From: Sipunculus nudus
Lineage: Eukaryota > Annelida > Sipuncula > Golfingiida > Sipunculidae
Assembly: GCA_026874595.1 (NCBI GenBank)
Contig: CM049306.1
Coordinates: forward strand, 6,817,519 to 6,881,518
Direction of reading: 5' to 3'
Length of the DNA stretch: 64,000 bases
The notes beneath the pieces were generated by a model. That model did not search any database. It was not told where the DNA came from and saw only the letters and a program-made list of their open reading frames with translations. This document shows positions 39,059 through 52,115 of the stretch, one piece after another (position 1 is the first letter of the stretch; each line of letters opens with the position of its first letter). Position numbers and translations under genes: made by a program.

Positions 39059-41862
39059 TAAACCAATAATTTTTGTAAAATCTTCCACTAATAAACAGTA
39101 ACAACAGATTTACAAATACCTTTGTGGATGAAAGCTCCTCATCCCCTACTTCAAAATCAAAACACAATGAAACCCCTCTACAATGGACAGTCACGAGACC
39201 AGACAATTTGTCAGTTACAGCGGGGTGTCTGCCCATGAAGGGTTTGGGCCTGGTTGTCATGTTGTGGCCAGATGCCATTTATTCTTTTTATTAATGAGGC
39301 TGTTGCATGAATTGACTGGTTCACTGTCATTATTTGATGGACAATACAAACATTTCAACATTTATTGAGAGTGGCAGGATTTACTAGCATATATGCAACA
39401 TGTTGTTCAACGCATTCCCCATACGTGCATCAAAATTCTTAATCTGTTCGTAATTTGGAAATAATCATGGATTAACTAAAGCAATTTTTTATTTTCTTGG
39501 TTAACATTCTTTGCAATGGCAAAGGTAATAAAGACAAATAAATCAAAGTGTATTCTATGTGATTTCTAGGTGTATTTTCTTGAGATTGGCCTGTGCATGA
39601 GGCGTATGTTTTACGATCGAGGATCGGCTCATGTCAGGGCTACAGGTCACATTATTATCAATACTGTAAAAACTTCACTTATCAGGTTGACATGGGAATA
39701 ACTCCAAGAAATTACGAGTTCATCATTTTGAGCAATCAATAACCATATCAGCCACCAAACATGGGCATAATAAACATCTGGATCGTCTTTGATCTAAAGC
39801 CAAACCGGGTCCCTGGTCTGGCAGGAGGTCATGACCCATGAAGTTCATGTGTTCTCCCATGGGAAAATAAAATGGCCCTAAGACAGGATGAATATTTCAC
39901 TTCAGTTGAAGCTTGGCATAATGGGAAAGTACTGTCACATTTTGGTAAAAACTTAGAAACTTCGGGGTTAATAAAGTGAAAATGTCTCTTTTTTATTTCC
40001 ATCGCTAGTTGTCTAAATAATTAAAGCATAAAAATACACATTTAATTTATTAACTGAAATAAAATATTTGAAAAATTAAAATTTTCTATTTTCAAATGAG
40101 CATAAACAAAATTTAATTAGCAAGTTAAAATAATTAAGCCATTTAGGTATACATTGCATCTGCACTGTGTAATAGATAAAATTTGTAGCCTGAAACCATT
40201 TAATGATTCAATAAGGAAAAAAATAGTGATTTTTTAGCATATCCATTTTTTGCATGAACAGTTTAGTTCCAAATTCATTTTTTTAATTTACAATTTTTTT
40301 AAATCTGCATTTAAAAATTTCTTAAAATATAAGTTAATTCAGAATTGTAGGTTGCATCATTATTTATCCTTAGTTTGGCTCACATCAAGTCAAATAATTC
40401 ATTCATATATATTTTATCATATTTAAATCACAAAATGTTTAAAATGAATTAAACAGATTTTTAAAAGAAAATATCACTAAAATATTTTGCCACAACATGG
40501 CATCTTCAAGATTATTATTTGAATCATTATTTTTAAAAAAATTGTACTTTGGAGTTTTCAGTACATGCTTGATTTTATTAAATAAATAAAATATTCAGTA
40601 AATTTGATTAAATTCCCTTTTCAAAATCAGGTATACACACTGTTGGTTGAATTAGGGTGAAGCAATATCATGATTCTTATTACTATTTCAACTATAATTC
40701 AATAATGAAACTGATATTCAATTTCACACATGTTAAAAGTTTTTAATCTTTCTGAATCAATTAAATTTACTCATATCATGAACATCCACACTTTCATAGC
40801 CATACATTACTTTGTGGACACTTAAAATCATCTGTGCAAAAAAAACATATCTATCTATCACCTGTTTATTAAAATAAAAGTATAAGTTCCAACTGATAAA
40901 CTTTAAAAACCTAACATGAATAACAAAGAGGTTTGAGGTACTCAAAGAATCATCATCCCCCCACCAATATGTACAACCCCCCCCCCCCCCCCCCCACATG
41001 TACATAAACCAGGCCAGATCTCCAGCTGGTGAGGCTGACATTCCAAGCTGGATGTATATTTACATGGAGGAGAACACAAATCAGCTGAGGCAGCACATTC
41101 ACTTAATATACCGTCAAGAAAAAAATAACAGACAGTCCTCCTCACACAGACGCTGGATATTGGCACAGTTCCTGTTTCAAACAATCAACATCGACATAGC
41201 TTTTGGAACAAACCTGTGTTTATCTACAGGTGAATATATATATGACTCAGCAACCACACGCTGGATCACAGGTAACCACCTGGCATGCAGCCACTACCTG
41301 ATTCTGTTAAGTACATTACAACACTAAATCACGAAAGTCATTCTCTCATGTCAGAAGCTTTGTCTATATGCCCTATCCAGGCACATTTTCTATGAAGACT
41401 GAGACCTTGAGAATTGGAGTCTGATTTTCATATTCTCATCATATCAAGATTTCCTGCACGATATAGCTCTATTCACACTAGGTGGAAGATGAGCTTACTG
41501 CAGTATGCACATTAAGTACAGTATAATCTTTGTACTCTTTACACAGCACTTTACCTATAGGCCTACTACCTATATCGTAAGCGCTGTTTGTTATGACTCG
41601 TATCCTGAATTGCTGCACCAGAGGGGAGCACTGTATTTTTGTCCAATCAGATGAGACCTTGTGCTTTTTTACAGCGGACAATGAACCGCCATCTGGTGTC
41701 TAAATGTATCATAAACGGTCAAAGCAGGCAGCGTGAAAATCAGTTGCTTCTTTAGAAGCGCAAGATTTCCGCTGCCTCGGGAGCATATATAATCTTATTA
41801 GTAGAAAACATTTACTGTATCATAGCTGTTTACCTCATAAAATATATATTTTCTATTATGAA
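39059..41862. other. BNIP3 intron; AT-rich, poly-C tract, paired CTCF-like motifs
   Basis: No exon seen. A poly-C run lies near 40977-40995. At 41610-41700 a GC-richer patch carries GCACCAGAGGGGAG (plus) and, about 75 bp on, CGCCATCTGGTG (minus). Confidence 0.35.
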
Positions 41863-43468
41863 CTAGCGACAAGCGACTACGTGTATCCACAGAAATCAGA
41901 GTGTGACAGGTGAAGTGAGGCATGGATTGAGTGGCAAGGGGAAATAGAGTGAGGTGTGTTGCATATTAGCATGGATGTCTGCAGCCAAAATGTGTATGTA
42001 GGTTGTGCCACCTACCACAAAATCAAAAAAGCTATCAAAGTTGAATACAAATGCAAAAAGTCAAACCACTGCCGAGATACAAGTGATTTTATCCCACGGC
42101 AGACAAACAGACGGACACTGTGCAAAAAATCATTGCAGGTGGCGCCACCAGTTTTGCGTATGATAAAGAGCTATGTGAGATCTTTACACATGCAAAATTT
42201 TGGCCCAATCGGTTAAACTTTTCCAGAGATATAAGCCTGGATGTCTGCAGTGTAAACATAAATGAAGGTGGCGCCACCTGCCACAAAATCGAGAAAGCTA
42301 TCCAAGATGTTTGAACCTGCAAAATTATAGGCAGATAAGTCAAACCAGTGCAGATATATGAGTGATTTTATCCCACTGCAGACAAACAGACGGATGCTAT
42401 GCAAAAATGGTTGCAGGTGGCGCAACCAGTTTTGCATATGATAAAGAGCTATGTGAGATGCAAAATTTTGGCCCAATCGGTCAAACAGTTCCTGAGATAT
42501 GAGCTTGGATTTCTGCAGCGTAAACTTGAATGAAGGTGGCGCCACCTGTCATAATATTAAGTCAGCTGACCAGGATGTATACTGAGCAAAATTTCAGGTG
42601 GATAAGTCCAACCAATGCAGAGATATGACTGATTTTATCCCAAGGCAGATGAACAGATGGACTCTGTGCAAAAATTGGTTGCAGGTGGTGCCACCATTTT
42701 TTATGTATGTTATAAAGCTATCCAAGGGCTACATTTGTGCAAATTTTTTTTCCGGATTGGTCAAACGGTTCCCAAGATAAGTTGGTTAATGTGTCAAAAC
42801 AGACGCACAGATGGACGCACTGGAGAGAGGAAAGGTCAGAGGTTAAAACAAAATCGGGGTGCAGCAATTCACATGTGACCCGAACATAATCACGGGTTTT
42901 TTTTATTTATTTTTTTTTTTTTAATTATAATTTTTTTGGTGGAGGTAACCGCCTCCATTTTTTTAATGCTAACTTATCTAATTCTTAATCTAAGAATGTA
43001 CATCTGCAGAGTTTCCGTTTCGGTTTGGGACTACTTGACAGGGCGGTAGCACTCGCTTCCAATCATTTTTATTTTATATCCTGGTGTCACCCAGGCCCGG
43101 TGTCTACTGCACCTGCGGGTCCTGGGTGTGTAATCATCCCCATTGCTGGGTCATAACACCAAGGAACTCCCCAAAGACGCACTCGTATGTGAGTGATACA
43201 TGGCTGTGGGGCACAGCCTACCCATTAAGCCTGCAGAGTGCTCACCCTGGGTGGGGGCCGACCGTGAAAAACCTCACCGCCTCGGCTGAGATTAGAACCC
43301 ACGATCTCCCGGCTTTGAGTCCCGCGCTCTACCCCTGAGCCACAGAAGCTGGTCATAATCCTTGGTTTCGTAAAATTCCGCCCAGCAGTTACGGAGGAGT
43401 TCTCCGGACACCTACACGGCAGCAGCGTCTGACTGAAAACATAGTATCCAGAAATCCAGATATCCATA
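41863..43468 (-). mobile_element. Helitron-like array element, copy B, interrupted by a SINE
   Basis: Reverse orientation relative to copies A and C. On the minus strand it starts with a hairpin-like GGATATCTGGATTTCTGGATACTATG...(43.47 kb) and passes through GTGTCCGGAGAACTCCTCCG and GTCACATGTGAA...GCTGC. It carries about two 270-bp units with GGTGGCGCCACC and ends GTAGTCGCTTGTCGCTAG|TT at 41863. It differs from copies A and C by lacking ACTACCCGTATT just before CTAG. It is interrupted at 42892-43353. Confidence 0.72.
42892..43353 (-). mobile_element. tRNA-derived SINE inserted in copy B
   Basis: On the minus strand the head reads TGGCTCAGGGGTAGAGC (A box, 43326-43342), then GGGTTCTAATCTC (B box, 43288-43300), as in a tRNA-derived RNA polymerase III promoter. 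A body of about 300 bp and an A-rich tail (plus-strand T runs at 42897-42960) follow. CATAATC flanks it at 42885-42891 and 43354-43360 as a target duplication, and removal rejoins the copy B sequence. The SINE subfamily is not identified. Confidence 0.85.
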
Positions 43469-44440
43469 GTAACAGATTACACCGTTTTCTTGGATTTTTG
43501 CTGTCAAGAGGGTACAGTTTGATATGGTACAGATCTTTATAAAAAGCTGGTGGTAAATACAGGCTAGTGTGTGTAAGTGGTAGGGGTAATAAATGGTTTG
43601 TACTTATTGACAAAAAATAAAACGGCACAGGGAGTCATCATGTAATTATCTAGGAATACTTTGGATCTTACTCTTTCCTGTTTTCAAAATTACTGCTCAT
43701 GTTTATGAGGAGCGGGAGTTATTCCGGATAATGAGTACTGGTCCTGATGCTGTAACCAGGTCAGACAGAGAATACACAGCCCTCCCACTACTACAGCAGA
43801 CAGAAATGCCAAAAGTTACCAGAATCAAAGTAAGATTTGTGCTGACCACACACATTTACAGACACCTAGGAGGAACACTAAATTTAGTTTTCTTTAGTGT
43901 GTATAAATTTGTATCATTTATTATGACTTGCTAATAGTTTTGTTTATATTATACAGCTGAACTAGACCTTTTTGGTTTATTTTTGCCCCTGATGCAAGAG
44001 CTATGTAATTTAATATCATTTTTCTGGGTTCATTTGGGCTAGCTACAACAACATGACTCTCAGGGCACTGAACTCAAGCACTTTGGCCCTGATACATGTT
44101 TTCTATTGTTATGTTAATTCACAATAACAACCTCAAAGACAGCTTTGGGCAATTAATGAATTACACAGGATCCAGGTTTCTTATTTTGTCAAGATTTAAA
44201 TATATATGTCGGAGACCAGATTGAAATCTGGGAAATTTAGAAATGCATTTCAGAACTGATGTCGAATTCAATAATGTTAATTATTACATTCTTCTTAAAA
44301 TATTCTGTAAATATTAATAAATATATTACCTGTTTACTATAGTCTACCATTTAGTGTTTAAATATTGAAAATCTGACTGAAAACATCATTCATATGTCAA
44401 TTACAATGCCTAATATATTAGGAAATTAGATCAGATCACT
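43469..44440. other. No gene seen (BNIP3 intron)
   Basis: Intronic sequence without splice-bounded open frames or known repeat ends. Confidence 0.35.
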
Positions 44441-44640
44441 ATTTTAATCTCGCCTAGGCAGATTTTAAGCTGGCCTTAGTGATATCAGATGGATTTTAAA
44501 CTGGCCTGGATGATATCAGACAGATTTTAAACTTGCCTAGGTGAGATAAAAATCCCGGCCTGCTCCATAATGGATTTCGATTTCATCTTGGTGGGATGGC
44601 CATTGTGATCCCACCTAGGCGAAATTAAAATCTGCGTGGA
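44441..44640. repeat. Palindrome-built small element (GCCTAGGC / GATTTTAA)
   Basis: ATTTTAATCTCGCCTAGGCA at the left is mirrored by CCTAGGCGAAATTAAAATCT at the right. Between them GATTTTAARCTGGCCTNNRTG repeats three times. The design is like the element at 36128-36385 with a different core. Confidence 0.7.
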
Positions 44641-44764
44641 ATTCAACCTTGTATCTAACATCTATACATTGTTTATAAAGGTGGAGGTGCATTAAAATGA
44701 TACTACTTCTATCATGGTAGTAAATTTTTGTTATCATGCTCCTGTTGCGGTCAATGTGGATGTT

Positions 44765-47700
44765 GAGACTGTGAGTCTGACACTGTGAACAGCTGTTAAA
44801 ATGTACAAGGACAGTGAGCCTGACACTGTGAACAGCTGTACAATGTACAAGGACAGTGAGCCTGACACTGTGAACAGCTGTTACAATGTACAAGGACAGT
44901 GAGCCTGAGACTGTGAAAAGCTGTTACAATGTACAAGGACAGTGAGCCTGAGACTGTGAACAGCTGGTACAATGTACAAGGACAGTGAGCCTGAGACTGT
45001 GAACAGCTGTTACAATGTACAAGGACAGTAAGCCTGAGACTGTGAACAGCTGTTACAATGTACAAGGACAGTGAGCCTAAGACTGTGAACAGCTGTTACA
45101 ATGTACAAGGACAGTAAGCCTGAGGCTGTGAACAGCTGTTACAATGTACAAGAACAATGAGCCTGAGACTGTAAACAGCTGTTACAACGTACAAGGACAG
45201 TGAGCCTGAGACTGTGAACAGCTATTACAATGTACAAGGACAGTGAGCCTGACACTGTGAACAGCTGTTACAATGTACAAGGACAGTGAGCCTGAGACTG
45301 TGAAAAGCTGTTACAATGTACAAGGACAGTGAGCCTGAGACTGTGAACAGCTGGTACAATGTACAAGGACAGTGAGCCTGAGACTGTGAACAGCTGTTAC
45401 AATGTACAAGGACAGTGAGCCTGAGACTGTGAACAGCTGTTACAATGTACAAGGACAGTGAGCCTAAGACTGTGAACAGCTGTTACAATGTACAAGGACA
45501 GTAAGCCTGAGGCTGTGAACAGCTGTTACAATGTACAAGAACAGTGAGCCTGAGACTGTGAACAGCTGTTACAACGTACAAGGACAGTGAGCCTGAGACT
45601 GTGAACAGCTATTACAATGTACAAGGACAGTGAGCCTAAGACTGTGAACAGCTTTTTCAATGTACAAGGACAGTGAGCCTGAGACGGTTCACAGCTGTTA
45701 CAATGTACAAGGACAGTGAGCCTGAGACTGTGAACAGCTGTTACAATGAACAAGGACAGTAAGCCTGAGGCTGTGAACAGCTTTTTTAATGTACAAGGAC
45801 AGTGAGCCTGAGACTGTGAACAGCTGTTACAATGTACAAGGACAGTGAGCCTGAGACTGTGAACAGCTATTACAATGTACAAGGACAGTGAGCCTGACAC
45901 TGTGAACAGCTGTTACAATGTACAAGGACAGTGAGCCTGAGACTGTGAAAAGCTGTTACAATGTACAAGGACAGTGAGCCTGAGACTGTGAACAGCTGGT
46001 ACAATGTACAAGGACAGTGAGCCTGAGACTGTGAACAGCTGGTACAATGTACAAGGACAGTGAGCCTGAGACTGTGAACAGCTGTTACAATGTACAAGGA
46101 CAGTAAGCCTGAGACTGTGAACAGCTGTTACAATGTATAAGGACAGTGAGCCTGAGACTGTGAACAGCTGTTACAACGTACAAGGACAGTGAGCCTGAGA
46201 CTGTGAACAGCTATTACAATGTACAAGGACAGTGAGCCTAAGACTGTGAACAGCTTTTTCAATGTACAAGGACAGTGAGCCTGAGACTGTTCACAGCTGT
46301 TACAATGTACAAGGACAGTGAGCCTGAGACTGTGAACAGCTGTTACAATGAACAAGGACAGTAAGCCTAAGGCTGTGAACAGCTTTTTTAATGTACAAGG
46401 ACAGTGAGCCTGAGACTGTGAACAGCTGTTACAATGAACAAGGACAGTATAAGCCTGAGACTGTGAACAGCTGTTACAATGTACAAGGACAGTGAGCCTG
46501 AGACTGTAAACAGCAGTTACAATGTACAAGTACAGTGAGCCTGAGACTGTGAACAGCTGTTACAATATACAAGGATCTGAGACTGAGACTGTGAACAGCA
46601 GTTACAATGTACAAGGACAGTGAGCCTGAGACTTTGAACAGCTGTTACAATGTACTGTTACAACATACAAGGACAGTGAGCCTGAGACTGTGAACAGCTG
46701 TTACAATGTACAAGGACAGTAAGCCTGAGACTGTGAACAGCTGTTACAATGTACAAGGACAGTGAGCCTGAGGCTGTGAACAGCTGTTTCAATGTACAAG
46801 GACAGTGAGCCTGAGACTGTGAACAGCTGTTACAATGTACAAGGACAGTGAGCCTGAGACTGTGAACAGCTGTTACCATATACAAGGATCTGAGACTGAG
46901 ACTGTGAACAGCAGTTACAATGTACAAGGACAGTGAGCCTGAGACTCTGAACAGCTGTTACAATGTACTGTTACAACATACAAGGACAGTGAGCCTGAGA
47001 CTGTGAACAGCTGTTACAATGTACAAGGACAGTAAGCCTGAGACTGTGAACAGCTGTTACAATGTACAAGGACAGTGAGCCTGAGACTGTAAACAGCAGT
47101 TACAATGTACAAGTACAGTGAGCCTGAGACTGTGAACAGCTGTTACAATATACAAGGATCTGAGACTGAGACTGTGAACAGAAGTTACAATGTACAAGGA
47201 CAGTGAGCCGGAGACTGTGAACAGCGGTTACAATGTACAAGTACAGTGAGCCTGAGACTGTGAACAGCTGTTACAATATACAAGGATCTGAGACTGAGAC
47301 TGTGAACAGCTGTTACAATGTACAAGGACAGTGAGTCTGAGACTGTGAACAGCTGTTACAATATACAAGGATCTGAGACTGAGACTGTGAACAGCTGTTA
47401 CAATGTACAAGGACAGTGAGCCTGAGACTGTGAACAGCTGTTACAATGTACAAGGACAGTGAGCCTGAGACTGTGAACAGCTATTACAATGTACAAGGAC
47501 AGTGAGCCTGACACTGTGAACAGCTGTTACAATGTACAAGGACAGTGAGCCTGAGACTGTGAAAAGCTGTTACAATGTACAAGGACAGTGAGCCTGAGAC
47601 TGTGAACAGCTGGTACAATGTACAAGGACAGTGAGCCTGAGACTGTGAACAGCTGGTACAATGTACAAGGACAGTGAGCCTGAGACTGTGAACAGCTGTT

Positions 47701-48986
47701 ACAATGTACAAGGACAGTAAGCCTGAGACTGTGAACAGCTGTTACAATGTATAAGGACAGTGAGCCTGAGACTGTGAACAGCTGTTACAACGTACAAGGA
47801 CAGTGAGCCTGAGACTGTGAACAGCTATTACAATGTACAAGGACAGTGAGCCTAAGACTGTGAACAGCTTTTTCAATGTACAAGGACAGTGAGCCTGAGA
47901 CTGTTCACAGCTGTTACAATGTACAAGGACAGTGAGCCTGAGACTGTGAACAGCTGTTACAATGAACAAGGACAGTAAGCCTGAGGCTGTGAACAGCTTT
48001 TTTAATGTACAAGGACAGTGAGCCTGAGACTGTGAACAGCTGTTACAATGAACAAGGACAGTATAAGCCTGAGACTGTGAACAGCTGTTACAATGTACAA
48101 GGACAGTGAGCCTGAGACTGTAAACAGCAGTTACAATGTACAAGTACAGTGAGCCTGAGACTGTGAACAGCTGTTACAATATACAAGGATCTGAGACTGA
48201 GACTGTGAACAGCAGTTACAATGTACAAGGACAGTGAGCCTGAGACTTTGAACAGCTGTTACAATGTACTGTTACAACATACAAGGACAGTGAGCCTGAG
48301 ACTGTGAACAGCTGTTACAATGTACAAGGACAGTAAGCCTGAGACTGTGAACAGCTGTTACAATGTACAAGGACAGTGAGCCTGAGGCTGTGAACAGCTG
48401 TTTCAATGTACAAGGACAGTGAGCCTGAGACTGTGAACAGCTGTTACAATGTACAAGGACAGTGAGCCTGAGACTGTGAACAGCTGTTACCATATACAAG
48501 GATCTGAGACTGAGACTGTGAACAGCAGTTACAATGTACAAGGACAGTGAGCCTGAGACTCTGAACAGCTGTTACAATGTACTGTTACAACATACAAGGA
48601 CAGTGAGCCTGAGACTGTGAACAGCTGTTACAATGTACAAGGACAGTAAGCCTGAGACTGTGAACAGCTGTTACAATGTACAAGGACAGTGAGCCTGAGA
48701 CTGTAAACAGCAGTTACAATGTACAAGTACAGTGAGCCTGAGACTGTGAACAGCTGTTACAATATACAAGGATCTGAGACTGAGACTGTGAACAGAAGTT
48801 ACAATGTACAAGGACAGTGAGCCGGAGACTGTGAACAGCGGTTACAATGTACAAGTACAGTGAGCCTGAGACTGTGAACAGCTGTTACAATATACAAGGA
48901 TCTGAGACTGAGACTGTGAACAGCTGTTACAATGTACAAGGACAGTGAGTCTGAGACTGTGAACAGCTGTTACAATGTACAAGGAC
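44765..48986. repeat. 43-bp minisatellite, about 98 copies, with 1614-bp higher-order duplication
   Basis: Unit ACAAGGACAGTGAGCCTGAG + ACTGTGAACAGCTGTTACAA + TGT. Distinctive variants recur exactly 1614 bp apart: GTATAAGG at 46135/47749, GTTCACAGC at 46289/47903, TGTACTGTTACAAC at 46651/48265, ACTCTGAAC at 46944/48558. Because 43 is 1 mod 3, minus-strand frames of up to 133 codons cycle through all three readings of the same unit; these are not taken as genes. Confidence 0.97.
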
Positions 48987-49060
48987 TGTTTTTATACCAG
49001 GGTATATTTACCTCTGTTTTTATACCAGGGTATATTTACCTCTATTTTTATATACAGATA
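48987..49060. repeat. Short direct repeat after the 43-bp array
   Basis: CTGTTTTTATACCAGGGTAT followed by ATTTACCT is repeated in tandem with a further partial copy. Confidence 0.8.
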
Positions 49061-49289
49061 GTAAAAGCAAGATATATTACCTGTTATGTAAATATAAAGT
49101 GTCAGAGTTGTCTAAATTTTGAAATTAATCCAAGTTAGATAAGAATTTTTGTTCATAATAAAGACGTCTCTAACTTTCGGGAACACAAAATGGAGTTATA
49201 CAGGTGAGGAATTTAAAACTCATAGAATACATCATATCTGCAAGAGCAAGAAATATAAATTGTATCAATAAAATATCATTTGAAAGACA

Positions 49290-49825
49290 ACAAGAGCATT
49301 GCAAGTTAGTATAATATGCCCATCTTATGTCATGTGACCTCTCATCTCATTAAACATCCATGAATTTTGCAAAATATTAATACAGATGAGAAACCCTTTT
49401 GGTTAAAATTTATGATGAGTTTCCTGAAAATCCATAAGATTTTTGCTAAGTCATTATGACATGCCACCAAAGTATGGTGATGCCTGACCTCATTAAATAT
49501 GCATGGATTTGCCAGGAATCCAACTGAGGCCAGATTTTATATAGGTTAATTTTTCTGACTAGCTTCATCAAAATCCATCATATTCCTCTCAGTTATCACG
49601 GCATGACCGCAAAGTAGCCATGTGACCTCAAATATATAAATATATGTGGATTTTTTAACTTGAATCGTTTCTAACTCAGCCAAATAATCTATTTGAAGAA
49701 GTTATGGTAAGATTTGTGAAAATCCATGAAAGCCCCAGGTAAATTAAGGCACTAAAAGTTGAAGAACAGATGACAGACAGACAGACTGTGGATATACCAT
49801 AATATGTCCAGTCAAAGACAGGTGT
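49290..49825 (+). mobile_element. Old array-bearing repeat
   Basis: Starts CAAGAGCATTGCAAGTTAGT, with ATATGCCCATCTTATGTCAT after it. Three diverged units of about 165 bp follow (CATGTGACCTC...ATTAAACATCCATG; TGCCTGACCTCATTAAATATGCATG; CATGTGACCTCAAATATATAAATATATG). It ends GACAGACAGACAGACTGTGG. It follows the array-plus-purine-tract layout of the other families but is eroded. Confidence 0.5.
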
Positions 49826-50394
49826 ATAAAAACCCCATTCCCCTCAGTGAGGAGAGAAAATCATTTTCAGACAATGCACAAATGGATCTGCATTTTACTT
49901 AGATGTCCTGAACTTCTGATGGGAAAAATCTGACTGCTCATTTGTTCCCCTCGACAAACAGTTGTATAATCTCTGCTGACCCTCTGTGGTATATGTGTCA
50001 TGACTCTAGCAATATCACACTGACAGCTGTCTTATTAGCTACAACAAAGCCCTCATACACTGAACTTTGGTGGCCTGCAGCACAAACACTTCTGGAGAAC
50101 TGCTCCCACTAGCTAAGTTATAAAAGCTGAGCTACAACTTGATTTCAATGCAACTAATTTCTTTTTTTTACTTTGAAAATTTTTTGCAAAACTTAATAGA
50201 GTTTATTAGTTTTGTGGAACTGCATATACAGCTTTTAAATCATATATTTTTTTGTATAATCAAATATGAAGGGTCCTAACATACATTCACATCCATGTAT
50301 CTGTTTTTTCCCAAACAGTTATGTGAATATAAAATAAACTTATTTATTTAACATGGATTGTACAAATAGTTATTATAACAAATCAAGGCACTCT

Positions 50395-50578
50395 CCATGG
50401 CTCTAATGATGGCGTTCTGTAGTCTGTAGAGGTGGAGGAAACTGGAGAACCCAGAGAAAACCACCGGCCTTGGACGGGCTACTACAACCCACTCTCTTAG
50501 CCACATCGGGGATCAAACCCAGATTGCCAGCAGAGAGAGCCAAGGGATTTACCCCTCAACTGTCAAGCTGTAAGGTGA
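50395..50578 (-). mobile_element. Eroded tRNA-derived SINE
   Basis: Minus strand: CAGTTGAGGGGTAAATCCC (A-box-like), then GGGTTTGATCCCC (B-box-like). The body ends GGTTTTCTCTGGGTTCTCCA followed by GTTTCCTCCACC, a tail motif seen in several animal SINEs. No target duplication was identified. Confidence 0.55.
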
Positions 50579-50611
50579 ATATCAAATCAATATCTCAGGA
50601 TGTAAATACAA

Positions 50612-52115
50612 TACCAAAGTGAAAAGTCAGAGCATTTCTAAGTAATACCAAAGAGATAAGCCTGAGTATTTCTAAGTAATACCAAAGAGATAAGCCTGAG
50701 TATTTCTAAGTAATACCAAAGAGATAAGCCTGAGTATTTCAAGGTAATATCAGAGTGATAAGCCTGAGTATTTCTAAGTAATACCAAAGAGATAAGCCTG
50801 AGTATTTCTAGGTAATATCAGAGCAATAAGCCTGAGTATTTCTAAGTAATACCAAAGAGATAAGCCTGAGTATTTCTAAGTAATACCAAAGATATAAGCC
50901 TGAGTATTTCTAAGTAATACCAAAGAGATAAGCCTGAGTATTTCTAGGTAATGTCAGAGTGATAAGCCTGAGTATTTCTAAGTAATACCAAAGAGATAAG
51001 CCTGAGTATTTCTAAGTAATACCAAAGAGATAAGCCTGAGTATTTCCAAGTAATACCAAAGAGATAACCCTGAGTATTTCTAGGTAATACCAAAGAGATA
51101 AGCTTGAGTATTTCTAAGTAATACCAAAGTGATAAGTCTGAGTATTTCTAGGTAATATCAAAGTGATAAGCCTGAGTATTTCTAGGTAATACCAAAGTGA
51201 TATACCTGAGTATTTCTAGGTAATACCAAAGTGATAAGCCTGAGTATTTCTAGGTAATACCAAAGTGATATACCTGAGTATTTCTAGGTAATACCAAAGT
51301 GATAAGCCTGAGTATTTCTAGGTAATACCAAAGTGATAAGCCTGAGTATTTCTAGGTAATACCAAAGTGATATACCTGAGTATTTCTAGGTAATACCAAA
51401 GTGATATACCTGAGTATTTCTAGGTAATACCAAAGTGATAAGCCTGAGTATTTCTAGGTAATACCAAAGTGATATACCTGAGTATTTCTAGGTAATACCA
51501 AAGTGATAAGCCTGAGTATTTCTAAGTACTACCAAAGTGATATACCTGAGTATTTCTAGGTAATACCAAAGTGATAAGCTGAGTATTTCTAGGTAATACC
51601 AAAGTGATATACCTGAGTATTTCTAGGTAATACCAAAGTGATAAGTCTGAGTATTTCTAAGTAATACCAAAGTGATAAGTCTGAGTATTTCTAGGTAATA
51701 TCAAAGTGATAAGCCTGAGTATTTCTAGGTAATACCAAAGTGATATACCTGAGTATTTCTAGGTAATACCAAAGTGATATACCTGAGTATTTCTAGGTAA
51801 TACCAAAGTGATAAGCCTGAGTATTTCTAAGTTCTACCGAAGAGATAAGCCTGAGTATTTCTAAGTAATACCAAAGTCATAAGTCTGAGTATTTCTAGGT
51901 AATATCAAAGTGATAAGCCTGAGTATTTCTAGGTAATACCAAAGTGATAAGTCTGAGTATTTCTAAGTAATACCAAAGATATAAACCTGAGTATTTTTAA
52001 GTAATACCAAAGAGATAAGTCTGAGTATTTCTAGGTAAAACCAAAGTGATATACCTGAGTATTTCTAGGTAATACTAAAGTAATAAGCCTGAGTATTTCT
52101 AGGTTACACCAAAGG
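50612..52115. repeat. 34-bp minisatellite, about 44 copies
   Basis: Unit TACCAAAGTGATAWRCCTGA + GTATTTCTARGTAA. Two variants, GATAAGCCTGAG and GATATACCTGAG, intermix in the right half. The left half mainly uses AGAGATAAGCC. It lies in a BNIP3 intron. Confidence 0.97.

Noticed and set aside
43288-43342. Functional tRNA gene on the minus strand
   Set aside because: A and B boxes are present but the sequence does not fold into a complete tRNA; body, A-rich tail and target duplication make it a SINE.
44796-48541. Minus-strand open frames of 75-133 codons in the 43-bp array
   Set aside because: They are products of a stop-free minisatellite unit in every frame; no start context or domain supports a protein.
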